NCBI RefSeq assembly: GCF_001420605.1
Contig: NZ_LJIZ01000003.1
Coordinates: forward strand, 248,001-312,000
DNA from: Bacillus sp. FJAT-25509
GTDB taxonomy: Bacteria > Bacillota > Bacilli > Bacillales > Bacillaceae_G
Reading direction: 5' to 3'
Length of the DNA stretch: 64,000 bases
The notes beneath the pieces were generated by a model. The model was not told the origin of the DNA, did no database searches, and was given only the letters and a program-made list of their open reading frames with translations. This document shows, piece after piece, positions 1-6,903 of this stretch. The translations under genes and the position numbers were made by a program. Position 1 is the stretch's first letter; every line of letters begins with the position of its first letter.

Positions 1-306
1 TTGCACAATTCGGAGACCGTTAATCTTTTTTTGACTTCGTTCATCTGTGTACCCGTGTGCAGTTATGACAGTTTTACCTGTAGGATTTTTTGCTGGTATC
101 CACCATCCTCTTATCACAACTTGATCTAGATTACTCTTAAATTCAACCTCTTCAAATTGCAAATTGTAATCGGCAGGTGTTTGTTCAGTTTTTCGTCTAA
201 ATGGATGCGTTAAGATTAAACCGACTAGTATCGGTATGAGGAAGAACAAAACCGGAGACAAAATTACCATCCAAATTAAAAGCTTATTTATTTTTTTCCG
301 TTCCAT
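1..306 (-). CDS. alpha/beta hydrolase, N-terminal part (gene runs off left edge)
   Basis: The first 102 codons of a minus-strand gene, open to the window edge. The start ATG at 304-306 follows an AAGGAGTG ribosome binding site. Residues about 7-32 form one hydrophobic segment, so the protein is probably anchored in the membrane with its enzyme domain outside. This is followed by a domain containing RGWWIPAKN and TAHGYTDER, the pattern around the oxyanion strand of YqkD/BAAT-like alpha/beta hydrolases. The catalytic triad lies beyond the edge, so substrate and activity cannot be judged. The fold assignment is by family resemblance. Confidence 0.75.
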   Translation of the reverse strand, partial: MERKKINKLLIWMVILSPVLFFLIPILVGLILTHPFRRKTEQTPADYNLQFEEVEFKSNLDQVVIRGWWIPAKNPTGKTVITAHGYTDERSQKKINGLRIVQ

Positions 307-668
307 CTTGCACACTCCTTTTGTCTGTTAGCCAAATAGAAGTTCTTCTATTTAAATTATGAAATATGTTAGACTTTGTTAGTCTTAATGAACTCTTATT
401 TATGTATTTATTGTATCTTGTTAAGTTCCTGCTTATCAATAGATACGATAAGGGGTGCCAAAATTTCAGTTTAACCGAATTTTTAGGCACCCCAATTAAA
501 GAACTCTATATTTTTAAAATTTACTTATGCGCTAATTTTGTGATTTCTTCCATTATACAATCTTGTAGTTCTTGTTTACATGTTAATATAACTAATGCTG
601 TGATAGCGACTAAATAAATTTAAAGTAACATATAAGGTTTAGAGTAAATTCTCGATATTATGTATTTT
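307..668. other. intergenic region with a strong dyad
   Basis: No supported gene. An inverted repeat GGGGTGCC (452-459) / GGCACCCC (486-493) has inner arms AAAATT/AATTTT. It could fold in RNA from either strand but has no T-run, so it is not an obvious terminator. On the minus strand, about 519-614 reads as 32 open codons containing ALVILTCKQELQDC with no start codon; this may be a gene remnant or chance. Confidence 0.4.
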
Positions 669-686
669 TTGTGATTAAATTCACAA
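669..686. promoter_or_regulatory. Fnr/Rex-type operator dyad
   Basis: TTGTGATTAAATTCACAA matches the Bacillus Fnr half-site layout TGTGA-N6-TCACA exactly and the Rex layout TTGTGAA-N4-TTCACAA with one mismatch. It lies about 110 bp upstream of the small toxin-like ORF at 794. The assignment is by consensus only; which regulator binds is inference. Confidence 0.45.
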
Positions 687-793
687 TAATAGGTTTTGAG
701 AAACTTCGTTTTAAGTTATTAAAACGAGCCTTCCTATTTCTTTTTATCAGTTCGGACAATCAAACCATTACTAGTCATAATTTTGATATTAAT

Positions 794-895
794 ATGGAAA
801 ATCCAATTAGTTTACTGCTAGAAAGTGTAATAGCAACGATCGCGCTAATTAGCTTAATCGTTGCCATCATCAACATTACTTCTAATAAGAAGTAA
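794..895 (+). CDS. small hydrophobic peptide, candidate type I toxin (33 aa)
   Basis: A 33-residue peptide with a short acidic N-terminus (MENPIS), one long membrane segment (about residues 6-28) and a charged, lysine-ending tail (TSNKK). This matches the size and layout of holin-like/Fst-type type I toxins of Firmicutes. Directly after the stop come hairpin GTCCTT-CCCC-AAGGAC (898-913), a short hairpin CCGTA/TACGG (925-938) and a strong terminator. A minus-strand TATAAT at 983-988 could start an antisense RNA across the toxin end. There is no good Shine-Dalgarno sequence, which is common in toxins whose translation is held back, but it also leaves the start uncertain: an in-frame GTG at 671 exists without support. 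The toxin role is inferred. Confidence 0.5.
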   Translation: MENPISLLLESVIATIALISLIVAIINITSNKK

Positions 896-897
896 TC

Positions 898-982
898 GTC
901 CTTCCCCAAGGACATAGTTGTCAACCGTATCACTACGGATGTAGTACTTAAGTTTGGTGTTACCAGCACCAAACTCTTTTTT
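898..982 (+). terminator. structured 3' end with terminator of the toxin-like transcript
   Basis: Hairpin 898-913 and hairpin 925-938 are followed by GTTTGGTG (952-959) / CACCAAAC (967-974) with T-run 977-982, a canonical rho-independent terminator on the plus strand. Confidence 0.75.
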
Positions 983-988
983 ATTATA
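983..988 (-). promoter_or_regulatory. possible -10 box for an antisense RNA
   Basis: A perfect TATAAT on the minus strand, pointing into the terminator and coding end of the toxin-like gene, as in RatA/txpA-type loci. No convincing -35 box is seen at 16-18 bp, so the promoter call is weak. Confidence 0.3.
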
Positions 989-1029
989 CCCATATTACAT
1001 CATAATTTATAATCAATTCTAAGAACTTA

Positions 1030-1092
1030 TTAAGCAATCGCATAGCAAATTGCTAATCCTAATCCAGTTCCATTTTCTTTTGATGTCTCATT
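1030..1092 (-). pseudogene. histidine kinase C-terminal remnant
   Basis: Twenty codons plus stop on the minus strand read NETSKENGTGLGLAICYAIA. TKENGTGLGLAICYxIA is the G2 box region of the ATPase domain of sporulation-type sensor histidine kinases. Nothing else of a kinase is in frame upstream, so only this scrap survives. Confidence 0.5.
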
Positions 1093-1258
1093 TCCCCTAT
1101 GAACTATAGGATAAATATAGAAGGACATAGTTTTATCTTTTATAATTTACTCCTTCTTATATATTTAATGATTAATTCATTTGATACCTACTCACTAATA
1201 TTTTTTGAACAGTACATGATCTACACCTGCCGATTTCACAAAATTAACAACTCCTTTT

Positions 1259-1906
1259 CTAATTTCCAAATTGTTCATTTTCCTTCGCTACTTCATACGC
1301 TTCTTTTGTATCGATATCGAAAAAGTCCCACTTATTCTCAAATTCCACTAATAAACCTTCTAAGTTAGCATGATTCCGAATAATAGCTCTTGCCCCTTCA
1401 TCTCCATTTAACATGAATAGATCAGTTAGCGTATTAGGTGACAGTATGATTGGAGGTCTAGGAACACCTCGGAAGCTTGCTGCTAAAAAAGGAATTGTTG
1501 AATTCTCACTTACACGCTTTAAATAATTTTGATGCAATATATTAATAGTTTGAATCGATAAAAAAGGTTGATCAGCAAGGAGGATCATTATCCCTAAAGG
1601 CTTTGTTTTTAGAGCTTGAGTTAAACCACATTTCAAAGAGTATGATTGTCCCTTGTTAGCACTGGTACATGGTACATGCGTCCAAAAATTTTTATTGGGT
1701 TTTTTAAAAAGATCTTTGCTAATCCAATTTAGTGAATCATTTTCTTTTGTAACGACAAAAACATGGTCAATATTAGAATTGATAAATTTACGCAAACCAA
1801 AACTCCCAATTGTAGAATTACCTAATGGAAGAGAAATTTTATTCTGACCCATTCTTTTACTACTACCTGCAGCAAGTAAAATTGCAATGATCCTACTATT
1901 GTTCAT
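1259..1906 (-). CDS. MobA-like NTP transferase (molybdenum cofactor nucleotidyltransferase type, PucB-like)
   Basis: 215 residues starting MNNSRIIAILLAAGSSKRMG, the nucleotide-binding G-x-x-x-R-M-G loop of MobA/MocA enzymes, then K24 and an ILLADQPFL metal-binding stretch near residue 110. The family transfers CMP or GMP to molybdopterin for molybdenum hydroxylases. The start overlaps the end of the XdhC-like gene by 11 bases and has only a weak AAAGAAG site, so translation is probably coupled. In B. subtilis such a pair (pucB, pucA) supports xanthine dehydrogenase, but no dehydrogenase subunits are in this window. After its stop an AAAAGGAG site precedes a 14-codon GTG frame, possibly the start of a lost third gene. 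Confidence 0.85.
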   Translation of the reverse strand: MNNSRIIAILLAAGSSKRMGQNKISLPLGNSTIGSFGLRKFINSNIDHVFVVTKENDSLNWISKDLFKKPNKNFWTHVPCTSANKGQSYSLKCGLTQALKTKPLGIMILLADQPFLSIQTINILHQNYLKRVSENSTIPFLAASFRGVPRPPIILSPNTLTDLFMLNGDEGARAIIRNHANLEGLLVEFENKWDFFDIDTKEAYEVAKENEQFGN

Positions 1907-2936
1907 GCTTAGTCTTCTTTATTCTTTGTCTCTGAATTAATTCACTAACAATACTGATTGCAATCTCTTCTGGGCCCTCAGCACCAATTTTTAGTCCAGC
2001 TGGACTATTTATTTCTGATTCTACTTGTTTACCATCTAAAAGTCGTTGTATTCTTTTTTTTCCACCAAGAACTCCTAAATACTTAAGATTAATATTTAAA
2101 ATATGATTTAATATTTCTTTGTCTTTTTGGAATTGATGGGTAATGATTATGGCAGAATCTGATGTAGACAATTGAAGTCTCGGTATAATTTCGCTCGGAA
2201 AGCCCACAAGTATTTGATCTGCGTCTGGAAAGTATTCTTTAGAACATTGATCAGCTCGCCAATCGGTTATAGTGACAAAGAATCCAGCTAATGTTGCAAG
2301 TTTTACTAAAGGAATCGCATCCTTACCAGCTCCAAACACAAATAAGCGGGGCTTAGGATGAAAAGTATGTAAATACACATTTGTTTCAAGCGGTTCGATC
2401 GTTTGGAGTCCACTTTTTTGATTAGTATCATGTAATTCATTTAGTACACTTTTAAGCTGAACTGTATTTTGCTCATTACAATTGCCAAAAAAGGTTTTTT
2501 CATCCACTAGGAACAAAGTTTCAACGTTATTATTATCATCCGATAAAATTTTCATCATCGACACACTCGTACCATTTAATAGGAATGTTTTTAATTCAGT
2601 AAGTAAATTAAACATCCTTTCATCAATTGGCTCTATAAGCACAGTTATAATACCGTTACATCCTGCTCCGTTTCCCCAAGATAAATCATCCTCTGCACTC
2701 ATATCATAAGTAACAGTTTGAGGTGTTTTTCTTACTCTTGTTTCTTGAACTCGATATGACAAATCTGCTTCAAGGCAACCGGCACTTAGTAAGCCAACCT
2801 CTTTCCCATTTCCTTTAAATAACATGGAAGTTCCTTCTTTCCGGTATGCTGAGCCTTCTACATGAATAATTGTAGCTAATACATCACCCTCTTTAGATGA
2901 TGTAATCTCATTTAGTATCTCATGGATACTTTCCAT
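1896..2936 (-). CDS. XdhC/CoxI family molybdenum hydroxylase maturation factor (PucA-like)
   Basis: 346 residues from the ATG at 2934-2936, chosen because AGGAGGG sits 4 bases upstream; a longer frame starting at 2960 would place that site inside the gene. N-terminal XdhC domain with LSAGCLEADL (about residue 50) and GNGAGCNGIITVL (about residue 90); C-terminal Rossmann domain with FVFGAGKDAIPLVKLA and a closing SPAGLKIGAEGPEEIA motif. XdhC proteins sulfurate and insert the molybdenum cofactor into xanthine dehydrogenase-type enzymes. First gene of the pair with the MobA-like gene. The partner enzyme is not visible here. Confidence 0.88.
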   Translation of the reverse strand: MESIHEILNEITSSKEGDVLATIIHVEGSAYRKEGTSMLFKGNGKEVGLLSAGCLEADLSYRVQETRVRKTPQTVTYDMSAEDDLSWGNGAGCNGIITVLIEPIDERMFNLLTELKTFLLNGTSVSMMKILSDDNNNVETLFLVDEKTFFGNCNEQNTVQLKSVLNELHDTNQKSGLQTIEPLETNVYLHTFHPKPRLFVFGAGKDAIPLVKLATLAGFFVTITDWRADQCSKEYFPDADQILVGFPSEIIPRLQLSTSDSAIIITHQFQKDKEILNHILNINLKYLGVLGGKKRIQRLLDGKQVESEINSPAGLKIGAEGPEEIAISIVSELIQRQRIKKTKHEQ

Positions 2937-3052
2937 TAGATCCCTCCTAAATAAAATCACGATACAGGCATTTTTAGTAAATATTAATATATAGTTCTAT
3001 GATGAAAGGGTTATGTCTAGATTCAAATTTAATTAACATAAGAAATAACTAC

Positions 3053-3082
3053 AAAAAAAGATTAACCATAATCTATGGTTAA
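3053..3082 (-). terminator. terminator of the SGNH hydrolase gene
   Basis: On the minus strand TTAACCATA-gat-TATGGTTAA is followed by TCTTTTTTT. Confidence 0.8.
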
Positions 3083-3129
3083 CCGATTATTTAAGTTAAA
3101 GTGAAAACTAAAACTTAATACAATATTTT

Positions 3130-3885
3130 TTATTGTTTTATACCTAGCGCATTCATTCCAATAGTAGCTAGTACAGTTTGTCCATCAATAGTTGGATGTA
3201 TATCTCCCTTTCTTACATAAGTTGCTTGTTTCTCATCAAATGCAGAAAAAGCATCAGCTATTTTTACATTCTTGTATTTACCTGCAATGCTCGAAATTTT
3301 TGGATTAATAATGAGCGATAATAACTGATTTGATAAGTTATGCATCGGTTGATTACTTACTTGAAATGGATTATAAAAATTGTACAAAACAATCTGAGCA
3401 TCACTAAGTCCACGAATTTCCTTAATTATTTCATTTAAATTATCTGCTAACTTTGGCATCATCGTAGCAATTTTTCCAGTAAGTTGTTCTATATTATTAC
3501 TTTTTTTCAATGTATGTAATAAATCATTATTTCCTATATCTAAAGTAATATAGTCTGCATGTTTAACTGATTGTCTGAAATTGGTATCATATTTTATTGC
3601 TTGCAAAAGATTGTCTGTTGTCCAACCTGGTACGCCTAAATCACGTACTTCAAGGTTTGCGTTTTCACCAATAAGAAAAGGGAACGCATAATTTGATGGT
3701 ATATTATTAGTAGTTCCTAAATTGAAACCAAATGTTATGGAGTCTCCAAGACCTACAAGTTCAATCTTTTCAAAAGTATAAACATTATTATCATTATACT
3801 CTTTTGCAAGTGCAGTAGTTGAAAATAAAGAACTTGCTAAAGCAAGAGTAAGAAACGTTATACCAATTTTTCTTCTTCTCAACAT
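3130..3885 (-). CDS. secreted SGNH/GDSL-family hydrolase (lipase/esterase)
   Basis: 251 residues. A clear signal peptide (basic MLRRRK, hydrophobic core, ALA before KEY at about residue 28) shows export. SGNH blocks: GDSITFGF (block I, catalytic Ser), GVPGWTT (block II), IGNNDLL (block III, Asn) and DIHPTIDGQ near the C-terminus (block V, Asp and His). The enzyme should cleave ester bonds in lipids or acylated sugars outside the cell; the substrate is unknown. Start follows AAGGGGG. It is a single gene with its own terminator. Confidence 0.88.
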   Translation of the reverse strand: MLRRRKIGITFLTLALASSLFSTTALAKEYNDNNVYTFEKIELVGLGDSITFGFNLGTTNNIPSNYAFPFLIGENANLEVRDLGVPGWTTDNLLQAIKYDTNFRQSVKHADYITLDIGNNDLLHTLKKSNNIEQLTGKIATMMPKLADNLNEIIKEIRGLSDAQIVLYNFYNPFQVSNQPMHNLSNQLLSLIINPKISSIAGKYKNVKIADAFSAFDEKQATYVRKGDIHPTIDGQTVLATIGMNALGIKQ

Positions 3886-4029
3886 ATACGCCCCCTTAAA
3901 TAAGTGTAATAAGTAGACTCTTATTACCTTTTTTATAGATAGTATGTTTTATTAAATTATTTGTCTAAAAGTACAAAATCATGTAACCATTTCCTTAGAT
4001 TTGATAATAATGGAAGGATTTGAGAAATA

Positions 4030-4063
4030 AAAAAAGCTAACTGTATTAGTTAGCCTTTTTTTT
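4030..4063 (-). terminator. bidirectional terminator
   Basis: GCTAAC (4036-4041) / GTTAGC (4049-4054) flanked by an A-run on the left and a T-run on the right; it serves the minus-strand gene ending at 4118. Confidence 0.75.
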
Positions 4064-4117
4064 GATTTAGCTTGACCCATTATAAATTAATTTAAAACTT
4101 CTTTTCTCGAACTAAAT

Positions 4118-4849
4118 TTAAATCTCAGCAACCTTTGAAGGGTTATTTAATTTATATTTAACCTCTTTGTTTAATTTCTTATCAACTACTTTACCATCAA
4201 ATTGATATGATTTACCTACCTCTAACTCGGCTGCCTTTAGAGTTTTACTTAATGAACACCAAGCATTTCCAATTAATAGATCTTGATCTCCTTTGACAGC
4301 CACATTTTCCCATATAACAATCTCTTCTTCGCTATCATTAAAATGATTATATTTAGTGCTAAATTCTTTAACCGTGCCATTAAAATGTGACTTATCAGTT
4401 GGTAATGTGATTAATACTTCCTCTTTCTTTTCTTCTTTTTTCTTTGTAGTAGCTTTGGAAGTACTTTCTTTTGACTTTGTTTCTGTTTTCTTCTCCTCAC
4501 TGTTTTTCGTATCATTTTCACCAACAGTGTAGACTTTCTTAAAGCTTGGGGACTGCATTTCTTTTAAATAAGCAGGATGAATACATGATAAATTGCCATC
4601 TTCAAATTCAATGATAATTGTATGATACTCATCCGTAACCCCATAAGTTTCATAGCCAACAAGCTTTACATTTACTTGAAAATCTTGACCTTTGAATAAA
4701 AAATCATGTTTTGGATTTTTATTAAATAAGCCCCATGAACGTCCTTTTTCTAAATAATCCTCATCTGACAAAAATTTTGTAAATTCTCCTTTTGGAGGTA
4801 TGTATTTTATTAACTCAGTCTTCTCATTTTGAACTATATTTTCTGTCAT
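4118..4849 (-). CDS. two-domain protein of unknown function with charged linker
   Basis: 243 residues, family not recognised. There is no signal peptide or membrane segment. An N-terminal domain (about 1-110) has aromatic, beta-rich sequence (RSWGLFNKNPKHDF, YETYGVTDEYHTIIIEF). A Lys/Glu/Ser/Thr-rich low-complexity linker (about 113-148) leads to a second beta-rich domain (about 150-243) whose pattern (HFNGTVKEFS, IVIWENVAVKG, GKSYQFDGKVV) could suit an OB-like barrel; this is only an impression. The ATG start has ACTCC-complementary GGAG upstream. Single gene with terminator; two copies of a recurring 18-bp motif lie 135-240 bp upstream. Confidence 0.6.
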   Translation of the reverse strand: MTENIVQNEKTELIKYIPPKGEFTKFLSDEDYLEKGRSWGLFNKNPKHDFLFKGQDFQVNVKLVGYETYGVTDEYHTIIIEFEDGNLSCIHPAYLKEMQSPSFKKVYTVGENDTKNSEEKKTETKSKESTSKATTKKKEEKKEEVLITLPTDKSHFNGTVKEFSTKYNHFNDSEEEIVIWENVAVKGDQDLLIGNAWCSLSKTLKAAELEVGKSYQFDGKVVDKKLNKEVKYKLNNPSKVAEI

Positions 4850-4984
4850 TTTATTTACTCCTTTGGTGAACCTTTTTTATTTCCATTATTTAGTAGTAGT
4901 TTTATTAGTTATATGTAGAAATTATAGTTTAGTTTGGAACTTCTTGTCCATCTTATCGTCTAAAGAATTAAATTTTGGATATAT

Positions 4985-5002
4985 ATTACGGTACGTGAAA
5001 TT
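4985..5002 (+). repeat. ATTACGGTACGTGAAATT motif, copy 1
   Basis: 18-bp sequence found again exactly at 8564-8581 and, with two changes, at 5068-5085. It lies in the non-coding stretch 4850-5124, which holds no supported gene. Confidence 0.5.
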
Positions 5003-5067
5003 ATTAAAATTGAATTGCTGTTTATTAAGAATATTGATTTTTAAAATATAAAATGTTTTGACTATAA

Positions 5068-5087
5068 ATTACGGTGAGTGAAATTTC
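5068..5087 (+). repeat. ATTACGGTGAGTGAAATTTC motif, copy 2
   Basis: Variant of the motif at 4985 (TA replaced by GA in the centre), 83 bp further on, same orientation. Confidence 0.45.
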
Positions 5088-5124
5088 TTTTTTAAACTAC
5101 ATTACTCTCAAGTAACTAAAATAC

Positions 5125-5156
5125 AAAAAACGCCGATTTTTTAACCGGCGTTTTTA
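5125..5156 (-). terminator. bidirectional terminator after the DUF4362 gene
   Basis: AAAACGCCG (5127-5135) / CGGCGTTTT (5146-5154), A-run to the left and T-run to the right. Confidence 0.8.
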
Positions 5157-5160
5157 AAAA

Positions 5161-5682
5161 CTAAAATTCCACCTTATCGAAATGATAACAATTTGTTAAA
5201 TAGGACGATTTTGAGTTTACGACTAACTTTTGGCAATAATCTTCTAAAACTTTTGGTCCTGTAACAAATTTACTCATCGCAAATGTACCTTTTCGATATT
5301 GGTCTGTTCGATCCCTTGAACTATCAAATCGATAATAAATTAGTTTTCCATTATATTGATATTCGGTAATCACTGGATCACCTTTTGAAGTAAATTCAAC
5401 AAATCGAATAAAGTCAGGCTTCTTTTTTTTCACATTATTAATAAATTTTTGTATCCGTTCATTATGATTAGTCGTTCTTCCTATTATTAATATATCTCCA
5501 TTTTTTAGCGCTTCTTCTTTACTATAGGATGCCGGGATTTTGTTAGTTGCTTTTTCTCCATAATTCTCGATTTCTTTTTTTAACATTTCTTTCGTATATA
5601 CACTAGCCTCTGCTACCATGAAATGATCAAAGGAAAAACCAAGAAATATTAAAAGCATAAACGATATGATTGATTTATACAT
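5161..5682 (-). CDS. secreted DUF4362-family protein
   Basis: 173 residues from the ATG at 5680-5682, with GGAGGG 3-8 bases upstream; an upstream TTG at 5694 would overlap that site. A signal peptide (MYKSIISFMLLIFLGFSF) ends near VAEASV. The mature part shows the DUF4362 layout: EEALKNGDILIIGRTTNHNERIQ, then FIRFVEFTSKGDPVITE, YNGKLIYYRFDSSRD and two cysteines near the C-terminus (residues about 153 and 167). The function of this Bacillus family is unknown. There is no lipobox, so it is probably released or wall-associated. Single gene with its own terminator. Confidence 0.8.
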   Translation of the reverse strand: MYKSIISFMLLIFLGFSFDHFMVAEASVYTKEMLKKEIENYGEKATNKIPASYSKEEALKNGDILIIGRTTNHNERIQKFINNVKKKKPDFIRFVEFTSKGDPVITEYQYNGKLIYYRFDSSRDRTDQYRKGTFAMSKFVTGPKVLEDYCQKLVVNSKSSYLTNCYHFDKVEF

Positions 5683-5752
5683 TTTGCCCTCCAATATTAC
5701 AATTAATAATATTGGTTAGTTTTTCCATTCTATTATAACTTATGCAATTGGC

Positions 5753-5790
5753 AAAAAAGTCCACCTTTCGTATAAAGGTGGTATTTTTTT
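5753..5790 (-). terminator. bidirectional terminator of the kinase-like gene
   Basis: CCACCTTT (5761-5768) / AAAGGTGG (5774-5781) with A-run left and T-run right; the T-run touches the stop codon at 5791. Confidence 0.8.
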
Positions 5791-6405
5791 TTATGAAGAG
5801 TATGAGCTATAAGAACTTGAATGTCTACGATGGTGACGTCTGGATGATGAAGAGTGTCTGTAATGATGCCTTGAAGATGAGTGATCATGACGTCTTTTAT
5901 GTTTTCGATGACGGCGATGAGAACTTCCAAACAATGATTTAAAAAATCCTAACTGGAGAGTTTCTTCTTCAAGTGAAAATCGACCGACGTCAACAATTCG
6001 AACTTCACCATCATTCGATAACATTAAATTATGATTATGCAAGTCGAATGCATTTAAACCAGCGTTTTGAGCATCAAAGATCGCTTGATTAATTTCTATT
6101 TCATATTGTATACGTAAATTTTTACTGTGGCCATCTAATTGATAAAAAGTTTCACCAAATACTCGATCACTTACCATAAAATCATTCGTAAATGCATGAA
6201 CTTTTGGATAGTATATACTTCGCTCTAGAAGGTGAAGTTTCATTCCGTCATCTCGACTTTTTCCATCTTCCTTAAATACTTTTATTACATAATTGTCTCT
6301 AGTGTAAACATCTCCATCTTTTCCACTTGCTAAGTATTCAAAGTGATCTGCATATTCACCGAATAAAGTAAAATCATGAATTTCTTGTAGAAGTGATTGT
6401 TTCAT
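5791..6405 (-). CDS. small protein-kinase-like protein with His/Arg/Ser-rich tail
   Basis: 204 residues. About 1-155 is a minimal kinase fold: glycine-rich loop ASGKDGDVY, a lysine strand NYVIKVFKED, catalytic loop FDLHNHNLML (Asp and Asn at the normal +5 spacing, though HRD is replaced by AFD) and a metal-binding IVDVGRF in place of DFG. Key Lys, Asp, Asn and Asp are all kept, so it may bind and use ATP. It resembles the small kinase-like proteins of Bacillus such as YrzF. Residues about 160-204 are an extreme tail of His, Arg and Ser with few other residues, which could bind metal or nucleic acid or be phosphorylated; this is speculation. Start follows AAAGGGGC. Monocistronic. Confidence 0.7.
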   Translation of the reverse strand: MKQSLLQEIHDFTLFGEYADHFEYLASGKDGDVYTRDNYVIKVFKEDGKSRDDGMKLHLLERSIYYPKVHAFTNDFMVSDRVFGETFYQLDGHSKNLRIQYEIEINQAIFDAQNAGLNAFDLHNHNLMLSNDGEVRIVDVGRFSLEEETLQLGFFKSLFGSSHRRHRKHKRRHDHSSSRHHYRHSSSSRRHHRRHSSSYSSYSS

Positions 6406-6647
6406 TCATAAGCCCCTTTCAGCTTGTATATATTCTAAAAGTTAAGTCATCAAGATTAGAATTTTCTATACAAATATATTCTTTAAAAACATTCTTTTTA
6501 CCTACCAACCATTTGATTTATAAAAAAAGTTTTCTTTAATGTAGTAATTTGTATTAGCTATGATTTTTGGGGATAATACCCTATTAACAGAGAAGATGGC
6601 TATACGTAAATACAAAAAAAGTGTTTTAGCAAAAGGAGTTAGTAAAT

Positions 6648-6803
6648 ATGCATGAAATAATTATGAGCTTAATCGCAGGTTTAATTGTTGGAGTTGTATT
6701 TACACTCATTAAATTACCAATTCCAGCACCACCTGTATTTTCATCAATTTGTGGAATTATAGGTGTATGGGGTGGGATGAAGTTAGTTCAGCTATTTATA
6801 TAA
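6648..6803 (+). CDS. XapX domain small membrane protein
   Basis: 51 residues, MHEIIMSLIAGLIVGVVFTL then IKLPIPAPPVFSSICGIIGV and a short tail. The KLPIPAPP motif between two membrane segments defines the XapX (DUF1427) family of unknown function. AAGGAG lies 9 bases before the ATG. It sits 100 bp upstream of the nucleoside transporter gene in the same direction with no terminator between, so the two may share a transcript. Confidence 0.8.
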   Translation: MHEIIMSLIAGLIVGVVFTLIKLPIPAPPVFSSICGIIGVWGGMKLVQLFI

Positions 6804-6903
6804 ATAAACCTTTCTTTATTTAATGATATTTTTAAACTGATTGGAAACAATAAGATTGCAAATTAGAAATTATTCTACGTTTTTGTAGTTTGGAGGAAAA
6901 TAA

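Noticed and set aside
366-617. Plus-strand frame of 83 codons near the left end
   Set aside because: No ribosome binding site, composition of random AT-rich frame, overlaps a dyad.
908-1132. AAGGACATAGTT at 908 and at 1121 as a repeat
   Set aside because: Only 12 bases are shared, with no flanking similarity; probably chance.
5742-5942. Plus-strand frame opposite the His/Arg/Ser tail
   Set aside because: It is the complement of the low-complexity tail and a terminator; no ribosome binding site.
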